DNA from: an uncultured Paraglaciecola sp.
Lineage (GTDB): Bacteria; Pseudomonadota; Gammaproteobacteria; Enterobacterales; Alteromonadaceae
Direction: 5' to 3'
Length of the DNA stretch: 52,852 nt
Assembly (NCBI RefSeq): GCF_937123705.1
Contig: NZ_CAKZKO010000023.1
Span: 1-52,852, forward strand
Below the pieces are notes generated by a model. That model did not search any database, was not told the DNA's origin, and saw only the letters and a program-made list of their open reading frames with translations. The translations under genes were made by a program, and so were the position numbers. Position 1 is the first letter of the stretch. Each line of letters starts with the position of its first letter. Of this stretch, positions 45,841-52,852 are shown piece by piece.

Positions 45841-46110
45841 GGAAAACTCCCTGATATGTGTTTTTAGTTATAATTGATCGATTTGCTACGGATGCAGCTT
45901 GGCGATAATCTGACACTATCAAAAAGTTCATTTGTGAAGCAGGCATAGGGACGAACACCACGCTTAGTGTTCCAAAATATAAACAATCTAGGGACGAAAT
46001 TTTACATTCTTAAAGATAAGGACCAAATCCTTGGGATAGGAGTCATGTTTCAATCGCTAAAACATCAGCGCAGGCGGCTAAACTATTAAAAATTAGCATC
46101 ACACTTATAC
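45841..46110. promoter_or_regulatory. upstream region of the TonB receptor with candidate operator
   Basis: Between the receptor start and the small hypothetical gene there is no coding sequence. The inverted repeat GAACAC-N8-GTGTTC (45953-45972) is operator-like. It lies inside GGGACGAACACCAC, a 14-mer found again at 42752-42765 beyond the receptor gene, and AGGGACGAA recurs about 40 bases away. I could not place a confident -10/-35. Confidence 0.45.
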
Positions 46111-46130
46111 AAAAGCCCTGAAAACAGGGC
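46111..46130 (-). terminator. terminator of the 110-residue hypothetical gene
   Basis: GCCCTG (46115-46120), AAAA loop, CAGGGC (46125-46130); the minus strand continues with TTTTGTATAAG. It lies 15 bases beyond the stop codon at 46145. Confidence 0.75.
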
Positions 46131-46144
46131 CATATATCATTCTA

Positions 46145-46474
46145 TTAAAAGGCGTTTTCTTGATGAATTTTAATAAACAAGTCTGTGCCATGTTTACTGT
46201 AATCCACTTTGTATTCTTTACCATTAATGGTTTGGACGAATAACAAGGTTTTCTCTTCACCAAATACATCTATGCTAGTGACATCGACCATTTCCATATC
46301 GAGTGCTTTAGCATCACGTTTGTTTTCAGGGATTTTCCCAGAATATTCTTTTATACCCTTATGGGTAACAACAACTGGTGGTTGATCGTCACCGTTAATA
46401 ACCAGTAAATCTAATTTTCGGATTTTGTGAATTAGGGTATTACGACCACTTACTAAAAAGGGTTTTTCGGTCAT
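46145..46474 (-). CDS. hypothetical small cytoplasmic protein
   Basis: A 109-residue protein from the ATG at 46474, which follows GGAGAG by a short spacer; a TTG at 46486 lies within that ribosome-binding site and is not favoured. The sequence MTEKPFLVSGRNTLIHKIRK is followed by alternating strand-forming segments (LLVINGDDQPPVVVTHKGI, SIDVFGEEKTLLFVQTINGK), suggesting a small beta-rich domain. There is no signal peptide, Cys or membrane helix. I do not recognise the family. It stands alone between the TonB receptor and the MbnP/MbnH pair and has its own terminator. Confidence 0.65.
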   Translation of the reverse strand: MTEKPFLVSGRNTLIHKIRKLDLLVINGDDQPPVVVTHKGIKEYSGKIPENKRDAKALDMEMVDVTSIDVFGEEKTLLFVQTINGKEYKVDYSKHGTDLFIKIHQENAF

Positions 46475-46583
46475 TTCGCTCTCCAATGAAAATGCGATCT
46501 ATAATTTTTGCCAAGTTTTTTAAAACGATAGCAAAGTTCTTAAGCCCTTGCACCCCTTAGTTTTTAAGCACTACAGATGAAAC

Positions 46584-47687
46584 TTAATGACGATTTAGAT
46601 TTGAATTTAAAAACTTCTGGTCGGTTAGACTTTGCAAAAATTCAATCAGGTCTTGTTTTTGTTTTGGCTGCAATTCAAATCCCTTTATAAAAGCACTTTT
46701 CAAGGGATTAGTTTTGCCATGCCCCCTGCCCCCTGAGGCGTAAAATTCAATGACATCTTCCAATGTAGCTAAACTACCGTCGTGCATATAAGGCGCACTT
46801 ACCGATACATTGCGTAAAGTAGGTGCTCGGAACTTTCCCATATCCTTAGGTTGAAGGGTAGCCTCAATCAAGCCTTGGTCAAAAAGTGGGTAAGCCCCCT
46901 TCCCATCCACGTTATATAGTCCAGTATTATGAAAAGGCCGTAAGTCCAACTTTTGATTTTCGTGCTGGCTAGATTGGGTAAAATTAAATCCACCATGACA
47001 GTGAAAACATTCTAACTTTTCCGAAAAAAACAACTCCATGCCCCGTTTAGCAGCGTCTGAGAGTGCGTCGTCATTCCCTTGATAGGCATATTTATCAAAT
47101 GGTGACCCAAAGCTAGTTAGACTTCTCACGTAGCTCGCTAATGCTTTTACTATCCGATCAAAAGTGACTTGCTTATCGTTAAACGCTTCATTGAATAATG
47201 CTAAGTACGTCTGACTTTTAAATCTATTTAATACCTTATCCTCATGCCCAGTAATACCAAGCTCAATTGGATTCTCTGAAAACATCGGAATAAGAATTTG
47301 CTGCTCTATTTGATTCAGCCCTGAATGCGCCCACGTAAGGTTACTGTTATATGCGACATTAACTAAAGACTGACTATTACGCTTGATCAGTTGACCCGTT
47401 GCGCCTATGGCTGTTGTTTTCGGCTCTGCAAAAGCAAACTGCGGCAAATGACAGGAGCCACAAGAAGTGGTTTGATTAAAAGACAGATTTTCATCAAAAA
47501 ATAGTTGTTTTCCCAGTGATACCTTGGCGGTAGTCATAGGGTTGTTTTTAGGTACGTTAGGCAACGGAAAGCCTTTAGGTATATTCCACTTATATACCTG
47601 CGGCTTGACATCAGGCGGCTTACAGCTGAATAACATACAGCTCAAACTGCAGCAAACAGCAAAACGAACCACAGTTGTAGCCAACAT
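46584..47687 (-). CDS. MbnH/MauG-family diheme cytochrome c peroxidase-like protein
   Basis: From the ATG at 47687, two bases after the MbnP stop, the product has 367 residues. It has a lipoprotein-type signal (FAVCCSLSCMLFSC) and two heme c motifs, CGSCH (Cys76) and CFHCH (Cys227). Family pieces include FFDENLSFNQTTSC, RNSQSLVNVAYNSNLTWAHS, GLNQIEQQILIPMF and FRAPTLRNVSVSAPYMHDGS. MbnH enzymes are known to oxidise a tryptophan of their partner MbnP to kynurenine, creating a copper site; the partner is encoded immediately upstream here. A longer frame to 47771 would overlap the MbnP gene by about 80 bases and would delay the signal peptide, so I rejected it. Confidence 0.88.
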   Translation of the reverse strand: MLATTVVRFAVCCSLSCMLFSCKPPDVKPQVYKWNIPKGFPLPNVPKNNPMTTAKVSLGKQLFFDENLSFNQTTSCGSCHLPQFAFAEPKTTAIGATGQLIKRNSQSLVNVAYNSNLTWAHSGLNQIEQQILIPMFSENPIELGITGHEDKVLNRFKSQTYLALFNEAFNDKQVTFDRIVKALASYVRSLTSFGSPFDKYAYQGNDDALSDAAKRGMELFFSEKLECFHCHGGFNFTQSSQHENQKLDLRPFHNTGLYNVDGKGAYPLFDQGLIEATLQPKDMGKFRAPTLRNVSVSAPYMHDGSLATLEDVIEFYASGGRGHGKTNPLKSAFIKGFELQPKQKQDLIEFLQSLTDQKFLNSNLNRH

Positions 47688-47689
47688 AC

Positions 47690-48553
47690 TCAGTGCCACT
47701 CGAACACATCGTGATTTTGAAGGTTTGACATCAAAGTGGCACAACTTTGTTGCCCTTGATGAAACAAGCAAGAGTCATCACTTTGCATGGGGGTATTGGC
47801 TATCAACCTGTCTAAATGCAACACAAGCTTGGTACCGTCGGCTTTTTTGGGCAATTTAAAACTAACTCTATTGGGCTGAACACATTCGTTCTCAGGGGTA
47901 CGCATGGTCGACGCTGCCGTGCATCCAACACTGCCTAGGTGAAACGCCCAATTATTGCTAGGCCCCTGCATATCCAATCTAAAAAACTTGTGCCCCGCAC
48001 GCCACGACCAAAACATAGAAGGCAAGTTTAGAGGAGAAGGCTGCTGTAACGGATTTTCATGATTTAACTCAAAAGGCACAGCTAGGGTAAAAGACAACTG
48101 CTGATAATGGTCAAGATCCACAGGCGCTAAAAATTGCAAATTATGATTACTGGTTAGTGTTTCCGCCGCAATACCAACATCAGCCGCAGAGTTTGTCGCG
48201 CAGTCTGGCAAATAGGGTTTAATCAACACCACATTTTCTGCTTGCCAAGGAGATGAACCTAAGATTGCTGTTTGGGTGTTTTTGTCGTTTATTAATCTAA
48301 GATTACTGACAAAAAATGCAAGTTGTTGAATAGACCAAGGTTGCTGCTGAGTTTCAAAGGTTGAGCAAGTGAGTATTTTGCCATCTCTCCAGATTTCAAC
48401 TTCGATATTTTGCACTTCGGTAGTTCTAGAACAAGCACTGAACATCAGCGCAAAACAACTGATTAAGACCAAGGAACGTGATTTTTGTATGGTTAATTTG
48501 AACAAATTATTTGTAATGTCAGGTCTAAAAGGTAAGGTGTAAGCAAGCTTCAT
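47690..48553 (-). CDS. MbnP-family copper-binding protein
   Basis: A 287-residue exported protein of the MbnP (metallo-mystery pair, four-Cys motif) type. A hydrophobic signal with Cys (FALMFSAC, Cys about 41) suggests a lipoprotein. The mature part has VEIWRDGKILTC, LAFFVSNLRLI, MFWSWRAGHKFFRLDMQGP with the conserved tryptophans, FHLGSVGCTAAS and NECVQPN for paired Cys, and a DSCLFHQGQQSC end. The ATG at 48553 is only 19 bases from the divergent start of the choice-of-anchor B gene and lacks a clear ribosome-binding site, so a start further in is possible. Co-transcribed with the MbnH-type gene, two bases apart. The periplasmic role is copper binding; physiology is unsettled. Confidence 0.83.
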   Translation of the reverse strand: MKLAYTLPFRPDITNNLFKLTIQKSRSLVLISCFALMFSACSRTTEVQNIEVEIWRDGKILTCSTFETQQQPWSIQQLAFFVSNLRLINDKNTQTAILGSSPWQAENVVLIKPYLPDCATNSAADVGIAAETLTSNHNLQFLAPVDLDHYQQLSFTLAVPFELNHENPLQQPSPLNLPSMFWSWRAGHKFFRLDMQGPSNNWAFHLGSVGCTAASTMRTPENECVQPNRVSFKLPKKADGTKLVLHLDRLIANTPMQSDDSCLFHQGQQSCATLMSNLQNHDVFEWH

Positions 48554-48572
48554 ATAAATTTAAATAGGTTTC

Positions 48573-51302
48573 ATGAGATATTTAATTGGCGCCATAATGA
48601 TACTGACATTAGGGTGCAGTCAAGATGTTCAGGCTCATGCAGAGCATGACAAAGCGCGTTTTGTTGCCACCACGGGTCATGATCAAGGAACCTGCAACAA
48701 TAGGTTTAGACCATGTAAAACGGTCTCTTTTGCCGTAAAAAATGCCAATAAAGGTGACACCATATTGGTGGCTCAAGGGCAATACTCAATTAAGTCCGAA
48801 CAAGATTTATTATATTTCACTGGCCAAATTGTGCCTGTTTTAGGTGGTTTTAGTCTAATTGAGCAATATCAAGGGCAAAACCCCGACACCTATCAAACCA
48901 CAGTAACGGGTGTGCCAGTTGCATATGCCCAACAACTGAGTCAACAAGGTTTTCATGTTATACGCGACACAAAAGCCTTGTCGAAATCATATTCATCTAA
49001 CGATAGTCGCCAGTTTTCAAAAATAAAACTGATGCAAAATAAACAAGTAAGCAGCCCATGCATTAACGGCAATGCAGATGGTTTTGCATGTGAAAATATG
49101 TCGTTACTCGCACATGTACCCTTAGCCGACTTTCCAAACAGCCCTAGCGCAGCAAACGATATATGGGGGCATGTGGATCTTAACAGCAAAAAAGAATACG
49201 CCATTATAGGCCTTAAAAACGGTGTTTCTGTCGTAGATGTCACTTCGCCAACTTCACCCGCAGTGGTTGGTAGTGTGCAAGGTTTATCTTCAACTTGGCG
49301 AGATATAAAAGTATACCAATATTTTGATGCCGCATTATTAAGATGGCAGGCCTATGCCTATTCAACCACAGAGGCCAACGAAGGCTTAACCATTATTGAT
49401 TTGAACGACCTTGAAAACGGCATCACTGTAGTAAATCGCCAAACAACAGATCGTTCAGCACACAATATATATATTAGCGGTATTGATTACACCCTAAATA
49501 TTGCCACTGCAAATCAAACCCCTGCGGTTCATATTCTCGGCTCGAACCAATATGGTGGCGCGTTTCGCTCTTATTCATTGGGCGATCCAGAAACGCTAGG
49601 CACAACCTACCGCAATCTACAAGGCAAACCAAAGGATTATAGCCACGACGCCTCGTCTTTAGTGGTAAAGGATGCAAGAGCGCAAACAGATTGTATTCAA
49701 ACCAGCAATAACGGCTGCTTGGTGTTTCTGGACTTTAATGAAGATTCACTCATTATTTGGGATCACACCGATAAAAATCAGGCCATTAGGCTAGGCACAG
49801 GTACCTACCCTAATGCTGAATACACCCATTCGGGTTGGTGGACCGAAGATAAACAATTTGTCATCGTCCACGACGAGCTAGACGAACAAAGACGCGGATT
49901 AAATACCACGTTAAACATATTTGATATTAGCTCTCTTAGCTCCCCAACTTTAGTTGGCACGTGGACAGGCCCTACTCGCGCTTCTGATCACAACGGTTTT
50001 GTGCGCGGTAATCGCTACTATATGTCCAACTATGAACGCGGCCTAACGGTACTCGACATCACCGATCCGAGCACACCGCTCGAAGTAGGCTTTTTCGATA
50101 CCTATCCGGTGTCGAACAACGCAACCTTTAATGGCGCATGGGGTGTCTATCCATTTTTACCAAGCGGCAATATTCTAGTCAGCGATATCAACAGCGGCCT
50201 GTACATCATTCAAGACCAAACGCTGGCGAACGAAACCGGAAATATCGCTTTTAGCGCTAGCCAAGTTAGTGTAAATGAAGGCGACAACCTCAACATTGAA
50301 GTTTTAAAAACAGGCATTGGCGCCACTAGTGTTGGTTACGAAGTTTTACCAGGCTCTGCCGGCATAGAAGATATAATATTAACTAGTGGTGAGCTAACTT
50401 GGGCCAACAACGATAACCAAACTCAAAGTATTCAACTACAAACAACCCCAGACGCACTAGATGAAATAACCGAAACCCTATTCATCAGGCTATTTGATCC
50501 TAAAAACTCTGCCACCCTAGTACAACCCAGCATGCTCAAAGTGAGCATTATCGATGCCCTGCAACAAGGCAAAATTGTATTCGCTACAAACGAAATAAAG
50601 GTAAAAGAAACAGGTTCAAATATACAAATACCCGTTACCCGTCAAGGTGGCAGCGATGGCGCCTTAACAGTAACTTATGAATTCACATCAGGCTCGGCGA
50701 TTTTAGGTGAAGATGTCACTGCCAGCAATGGCACCCTCGAATGGCCAGATGGAAACAGCACAACCCAATACATCAACATATCACTCATAAACGACAATGA
50801 AACTGAAATACAAGAGTCACTGCAATTAACTCTACAGGCAAATGAAACACAAGTACTCGGTCAACAGTCATCGGTGGACATAATCATACGAGACGACGAA
50901 TCGAATCAGCCACCAACCGCAACCACTGCCGATGACATAGAAGTTAATTCGCGGCAAAATGTGGTACTCAACGGCAGCGGCAGCGATCCAGAAGTACAAC
51001 CGCTCAACTATCAATGGCAACAAATCTCAGGCAGCAATGTCACAATCAACAATGCCAACAATCCTCAGGCCAGTTTTACCGCCCCAAACACCGCCAGTAC
51101 CTTGACCTTCTCACTAACAGTGACAGACGATTTTGGCCTTATCAGCACAGATAGCATAGTGATAACAGTGATCGCGCCTAATCCCGAGCCTCCACCAAAC
51201 AACTCAGGTGGCGGCAGTGTCTTTGGTTTGATACTGCTCATGCTAATTAGATGTGGAATATCAAGAAAATCTGTAGAAAAATGCAGCAATCAAACACAAT
51301 AG
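48573..51302 (+). CDS. choice-of-anchor B family surface protein with GlyGly-CTERM-like tail
   Basis: A 909-residue exported protein. The N-terminal signal includes LTLGC, possibly a lipobox. A right-handed-helix-like start (HDQGTCNNRFRPCKTVSFAV) precedes the choice-of-anchor B domain of LVIVD-type repeats (residues ~190-550, e.g. GLKNGVSVVDVTSPTSPAVV, ERGLTVLDITDPSTPLEVGF, WWTEDKQFVIVHDELDEQ). Two Calx-beta-type domains follow (~555-660 and ~665-770), then a PKD/cadherin-like domain (~780-870) and a tail SGGGSVFGLILLMLIRCGIS with basic residues. The tail resembles the GlyGly-CTERM signal of rhombosortase substrates. Divergent from mbnP/mbnH with a 19-base gap; such proteins are frequent partners of this pair, so a joint role in copper-linked surface chemistry is an inference. 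Confidence 0.88.
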   Translation: MRYLIGAIMILTLGCSQDVQAHAEHDKARFVATTGHDQGTCNNRFRPCKTVSFAVKNANKGDTILVAQGQYSIKSEQDLLYFTGQIVPVLGGFSLIEQYQGQNPDTYQTTVTGVPVAYAQQLSQQGFHVIRDTKALSKSYSSNDSRQFSKIKLMQNKQVSSPCINGNADGFACENMSLLAHVPLADFPNSPSAANDIWGHVDLNSKKEYAIIGLKNGVSVVDVTSPTSPAVVGSVQGLSSTWRDIKVYQYFDAALLRWQAYAYSTTEANEGLTIIDLNDLENGITVVNRQTTDRSAHNIYISGIDYTLNIATANQTPAVHILGSNQYGGAFRSYSLGDPETLGTTYRNLQGKPKDYSHDASSLVVKDARAQTDCIQTSNNGCLVFLDFNEDSLIIWDHTDKNQAIRLGTGTYPNAEYTHSGWWTEDKQFVIVHDELDEQRRGLNTTLNIFDISSLSSPTLVGTWTGPTRASDHNGFVRGNRYYMSNYERGLTVLDITDPSTPLEVGFFDTYPVSNNATFNGAWGVYPFLPSGNILVSDINSGLYIIQDQTLANETGNIAFSASQVSVNEGDNLNIEVLKTGIGATSVGYEVLPGSAGIEDIILTSGELTWANNDNQTQSIQLQTTPDALDEITETLFIRLFDPKNSATLVQPSMLKVSIIDALQQGKIVFATNEIKVKETGSNIQIPVTRQGGSDGALTVTYEFTSGSAILGEDVTASNGTLEWPDGNSTTQYINISLINDNETEIQESLQLTLQANETQVLGQQSSVDIIIRDDESNQPPTATTADDIEVNSRQNVVLNGSGSDPEVQPLNYQWQQISGSNVTINNANNPQASFTAPNTASTLTFSLTVTDDFGLISTDSIVITVIAPNPEPPPNNSGGGSVFGLILLMLIRCGISRKSVEKCSNQTQ

Positions 51303-51314
51303 CCCACAAGTAAG

Positions 51315-51343
51315 ATGACAAAGAAAAAAAAACTGCTTATACT
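51315..51343 (+). promoter_or_regulatory. tRNA operon promoter with GC-rich discriminator
   Basis: A -35 ATGACA (51315-51320), 17-base spacer and -10 TATACT (51338-51343) followed by GCGCCTC, the discriminator type of stringently controlled stable-RNA promoters. It precedes both the truncated and the complete tRNA sequences. Confidence 0.7.
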
Positions 51344-51394
51344 GCGCCTCGATTTTGTAAAGCACCCGCTTATCAAAGTCACTGTATACAATAC

Positions 51395-51413
51395 GGCCCC
51401 TTAGCTCAGTTGG
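51395..51413 (+). pseudogene. truncated 5' end of tRNA-Ile2
   Basis: GGCCCCTTAGCTCAGTTGG is identical to the first 19 bases of the complete tRNA at 51532, but the match stops there. The sequence continues with a hairpin (TAGCG...GCAAAGC ATA GCTTTGC CGCTA, 51419-51450) and CCTCCA CA TGGAGG (51483-51496) instead of a tRNA body. No anticodon, T-loop or CCA is present. Confidence 0.75.
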
Positions 51414-51531
51414 GCGAATAGCGAAATAGCAAAGCATAGCTTTGCCGCTACGAACGCGAGACAAAGGACGTAGAGCCGGATCCCTCCACATGGAGGTGTG
51501 ACACTGGCTTAGTAAAAGTAAGATACAAAAT

Positions 51532-51608
51532 GGCCCCTTAGCTCAGTTGGTTAGAGCATACGACTCATAATCGTCAGGTCCCCTGTTCGAGTCAGGGAGG
51601 GGCCACCA
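51532..51608 (+). tRNA. ileX: tRNA-Ile2 (anticodon CAU, lysidine type)
   Basis: A complete 77-base tRNA with encoded CCA. Acceptor GGCCCCT pairs with AGGGGCC, the D-loop is AGCTCAGTTGGTTAGAGC, the anticodon loop is CTCATAA (CAT at 51566-51568) and the T-arm is CCCTGTTCGAGTCAGGG. The GGCCCCU acceptor and ACGACUCAUAAUCGU stem are those of the minor isoleucine tRNA that is modified by TilS to read AUA, not of elongator or initiator Met tRNA. Confidence 0.9.
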
Positions 51609-51824
51609 TTTTTAAAGACTTCCATAGCTACTCCCGTACAACATTACAAATTTATCTATCTCACGGATCGGTCACGGATCGGAATTCAACATTTTTTAAT
51701 AATAAAGACTCGCCAATCTAGTTTTCCATTTTTTAATATGATTGAGTGTGCAGGATAAGTTAGTTATATTGCTTTAGATAAAAATTCATTGCTGTGAATT
51801 TATAAACTTATAGGAAATTCAGGG

Positions 51825-52586
51825 ATGATTGAAAAATTTACACCACGTTTAATTTTAATTGGCCTTATTGTTTTTATTGCCTCATGTTCATCACAACTTC
51901 AAAATGTACTATTACTTGATCGTGTTACACCTCAACTAAATCCAGAAAAAGAATTTGTCCCGGTAAAACTTACAGCAAGTGTTGGTGAGATAATGTTGAC
52001 TTCTGGACAGTATTTAAAGGAGCCTTCAGAGACACATCTTGGATCGTTCCATGTTGATGAAAACATCATGGCAAAAGTAGATCACAAAATGCAAACTTTT
52101 GAATTTTCTCTACCTACCGGTGATTATCAACTCCGTAGTATCACCAATAGAGGTAAATACTATTCCTCTGCGTCACCTTTTAATAGTTTAAATGGAACAA
52201 ACAAAGCGTTTGGCGGCTTATTTATACCAACTGGTTCAACTGAAGCAACAGAGTTTTATTGGAGCTGGCATTTTCCTGCCTCTGCTATTTATCAAGCTAA
52301 ATTAGCATCACCTTTAACCATACTGAATGGGAAGTATAAGGCTTATTTAAAAGCTCAAGAGCGCTCTAATGTTAATATTACGCTAACTTATATTGGTGTT
52401 GCAGCGGGGCAAATTAAGTTTGTTTATAAGGAATTCACAGATGAATGGTTAGCAAGAGCAGCTTTCACACAAGAAGTAAGTTTGGATTACAAAGCTGGTG
52501 GTACTTATGCATATAAAAACGCTAGGTTTAGTGTAGAAGAAGCAGACTCAACTCATATAAAATTTACGCTGCTTAGTCCTTTCTAG
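51825..52586 (+). CDS. putative lipoprotein of unknown function
   Basis: A 253-residue protein. Its signal peptide (IEKFTPRLILIGLIVFIASC) has a lipobox IASC and +2 Ser, which points to the outer membrane. The mature part is rich in strands (VPVKLTASVGEIMLTSGQYL, FEFSLPTGDYQLRSITNRGK, FYWSWHFPASAIYQAKL) and ends without a motif. I do not recognise a family. AGGAAATTCAGGG precedes the ATG at a suitable distance. It follows the tRNA after a gap of 216 bases that contains a short direct repeat (CACGGATCGG twice, near 51662-51681). A hairpin terminator follows its stop codon. Confidence 0.75.
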   Translation: MIEKFTPRLILIGLIVFIASCSSQLQNVLLLDRVTPQLNPEKEFVPVKLTASVGEIMLTSGQYLKEPSETHLGSFHVDENIMAKVDHKMQTFEFSLPTGDYQLRSITNRGKYYSSASPFNSLNGTNKAFGGLFIPTGSTEATEFYWSWHFPASAIYQAKLASPLTILNGKYKAYLKAQERSNVNITLTYIGVAAGQIKFVYKEFTDEWLARAAFTQEVSLDYKAGGTYAYKNARFSVEEADSTHIKFTLLSPF

Positions 52587-52597
52587 ATAATATTCTG

Positions 52598-52636
52598 CTG
52601 CCAAGCTTTTACAAAGTCGTTGGCAGCTGTTTTTTA
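52598..52636. terminator. hairpin terminator between convergent genes
   Basis: GCTGCCA near 52598-52604 pairs with TGGCAGC near 52621-52627, followed by TGTTTTTTAC on the plus strand. It ends at the stop codon of the gene entering from the right, so it may serve both. Confidence 0.7.
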
Positions 52637-52852
52637 CTAATAACCACATAATTTTCTAATTTTAAGATCTGATAAATAGTTATACTCATTTTCTAGGCTT
52701 TTAAGTTCAGCCCTTACCTTGGCAAACGTATTACCATGAAGCCCTTTTGGTTTAGGCCACCACATTGAACCTTCAATCAAGTTATATCTATCAGGCCAAT
52801 CATAGCCCCATGTTTGCGCTCTGATTTTTCTTATCCGTCTTGCCAGCCTGTC
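52637..52852 (-). CDS. partial protein of unknown function (cut by right edge)
   Basis: The minus-strand frame is open from the window edge to a TAG at 52637-52639, giving 71 C-terminal residues. The sequence starts RLARRIRKIRAQTWGYDWPD and has MWWPKPKGLHGNTFAKVRAE and a helical end LKSLENEYNYLSDLKIRKLC. The high proportion of Trp, Arg and Lys in family-like blocks suggests a real gene. It lies exactly against a terminator, which also supports it. I do not recognise the family. Confidence 0.65.
   Translation of the reverse strand, partial: DRLARRIRKIRAQTWGYDWPDRYNLIEGSMWWPKPKGLHGNTFAKVRAELKSLENEYNYLSDLKIRKLCGY

Noticed and set aside
47688..47771. Longer N-terminus for the MbnH-type protein
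   Set aside because: It would overlap the MbnP gene by about 80 bases and place the signal peptide some 30 residues in; the ATG at 47687 gives a proper lipoprotein signal.
51261..51491. 76-codon minus-strand frame over the tRNA fragment
   Set aside because: It overlaps the end of the choice-of-anchor B gene, the tRNA promoter and the truncated tRNA, with no start signal.
51532..51608. tRNA-Met reading of the CAU anticodon
   Set aside because: The GGCCCCU acceptor stem and anticodon arm match tRNA-Ile2 rather than initiator or elongator Met tRNA.

Overview
The window is 52.9 kb of a gammaproteobacterial chromosome, most likely from a marine member of the Alteromonadaceae (Glaciecola, Paraglaciecola or Alteromonas type). 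The grounds are the protein flavour of RecA (N-terminal part), TamA/TamB, MutS, PyrG, enolase and the gshB-yqgE-ruvX cluster, two large TonB/Oar-type or Ig-rich surface proteins, a GlyGly-CTERM-like tail, and families of intergenic repeats. The first ~1.1 kb does not fit. It holds a phosphoglycerate kinase tail, an RNase HI with an unusual C-terminal extension, and the last ~65 codons of recA, all with a candidate-phylum (Patescibacteria/CPR) look. The recA reading frame appears to be gammaproteobacterial at its N-terminus and foreign at its C-terminus, so the left end is either an assembly chimera or a very unusual recombination.

Left part (1-17.6 kb) is housekeeping. On the minus strand are recA with an SOS operator, pncC, an unrecognised secreted protein, and the tamA-tamB outer-membrane assembly pair. 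On the plus strand are mutS, a MAPEG membrane protein, the pyrG-eno operon and a conserved hypothetical. A cluster of long palindromic repeats follows (17.6-18.4 kb), bounded by a duplicated copy of the end of the hypothetical gene.

Middle part (18.4-37.6 kb) is accessory. It holds a small lipoprotein, a DUF2059 protein and a 1400-residue Ig-like surface lipoprotein. A 1 kb repeat-rich intergenic region follows, then a DUF2442/DUF4160 pair, more repeats and a small membrane protein. Next is a four-gene, translationally coupled operon encoding an SMC/MukBEF-like condensin with a TOPRIM subunit (MksBEFG/Wadjet-like). Its order is ATPase, MksE-like, MksF-like, TOPRIM, the reverse of the classical JetABC order. 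After it lie a membrane-anchored TolB/FlgO-TPR protein, a protein with a PEP-CTERM-like tail, and a secreted cyclophilin. This section is punctuated by MITE-like and REP-like repeats and is the best candidate for a less-described system.

Right part (37.6-52.9 kb) begins with the gshB-yqgE-ruvX operon. It continues with a LytTR regulator / LytS-type kinase / LytTR regulator operon and an Oar-like TonB-dependent receptor carrying an EF-hand loop. An MbnP/MbnH copper-protein pair is arranged divergently from a choice-of-anchor B surface protein. A tRNA-Ile2(CAU) gene is preceded by a truncated copy of its own 5' end, then a lipoprotein, and a partial gene is cut by the right edge. No transposase, integrase, rRNA or CRISPR array was seen.
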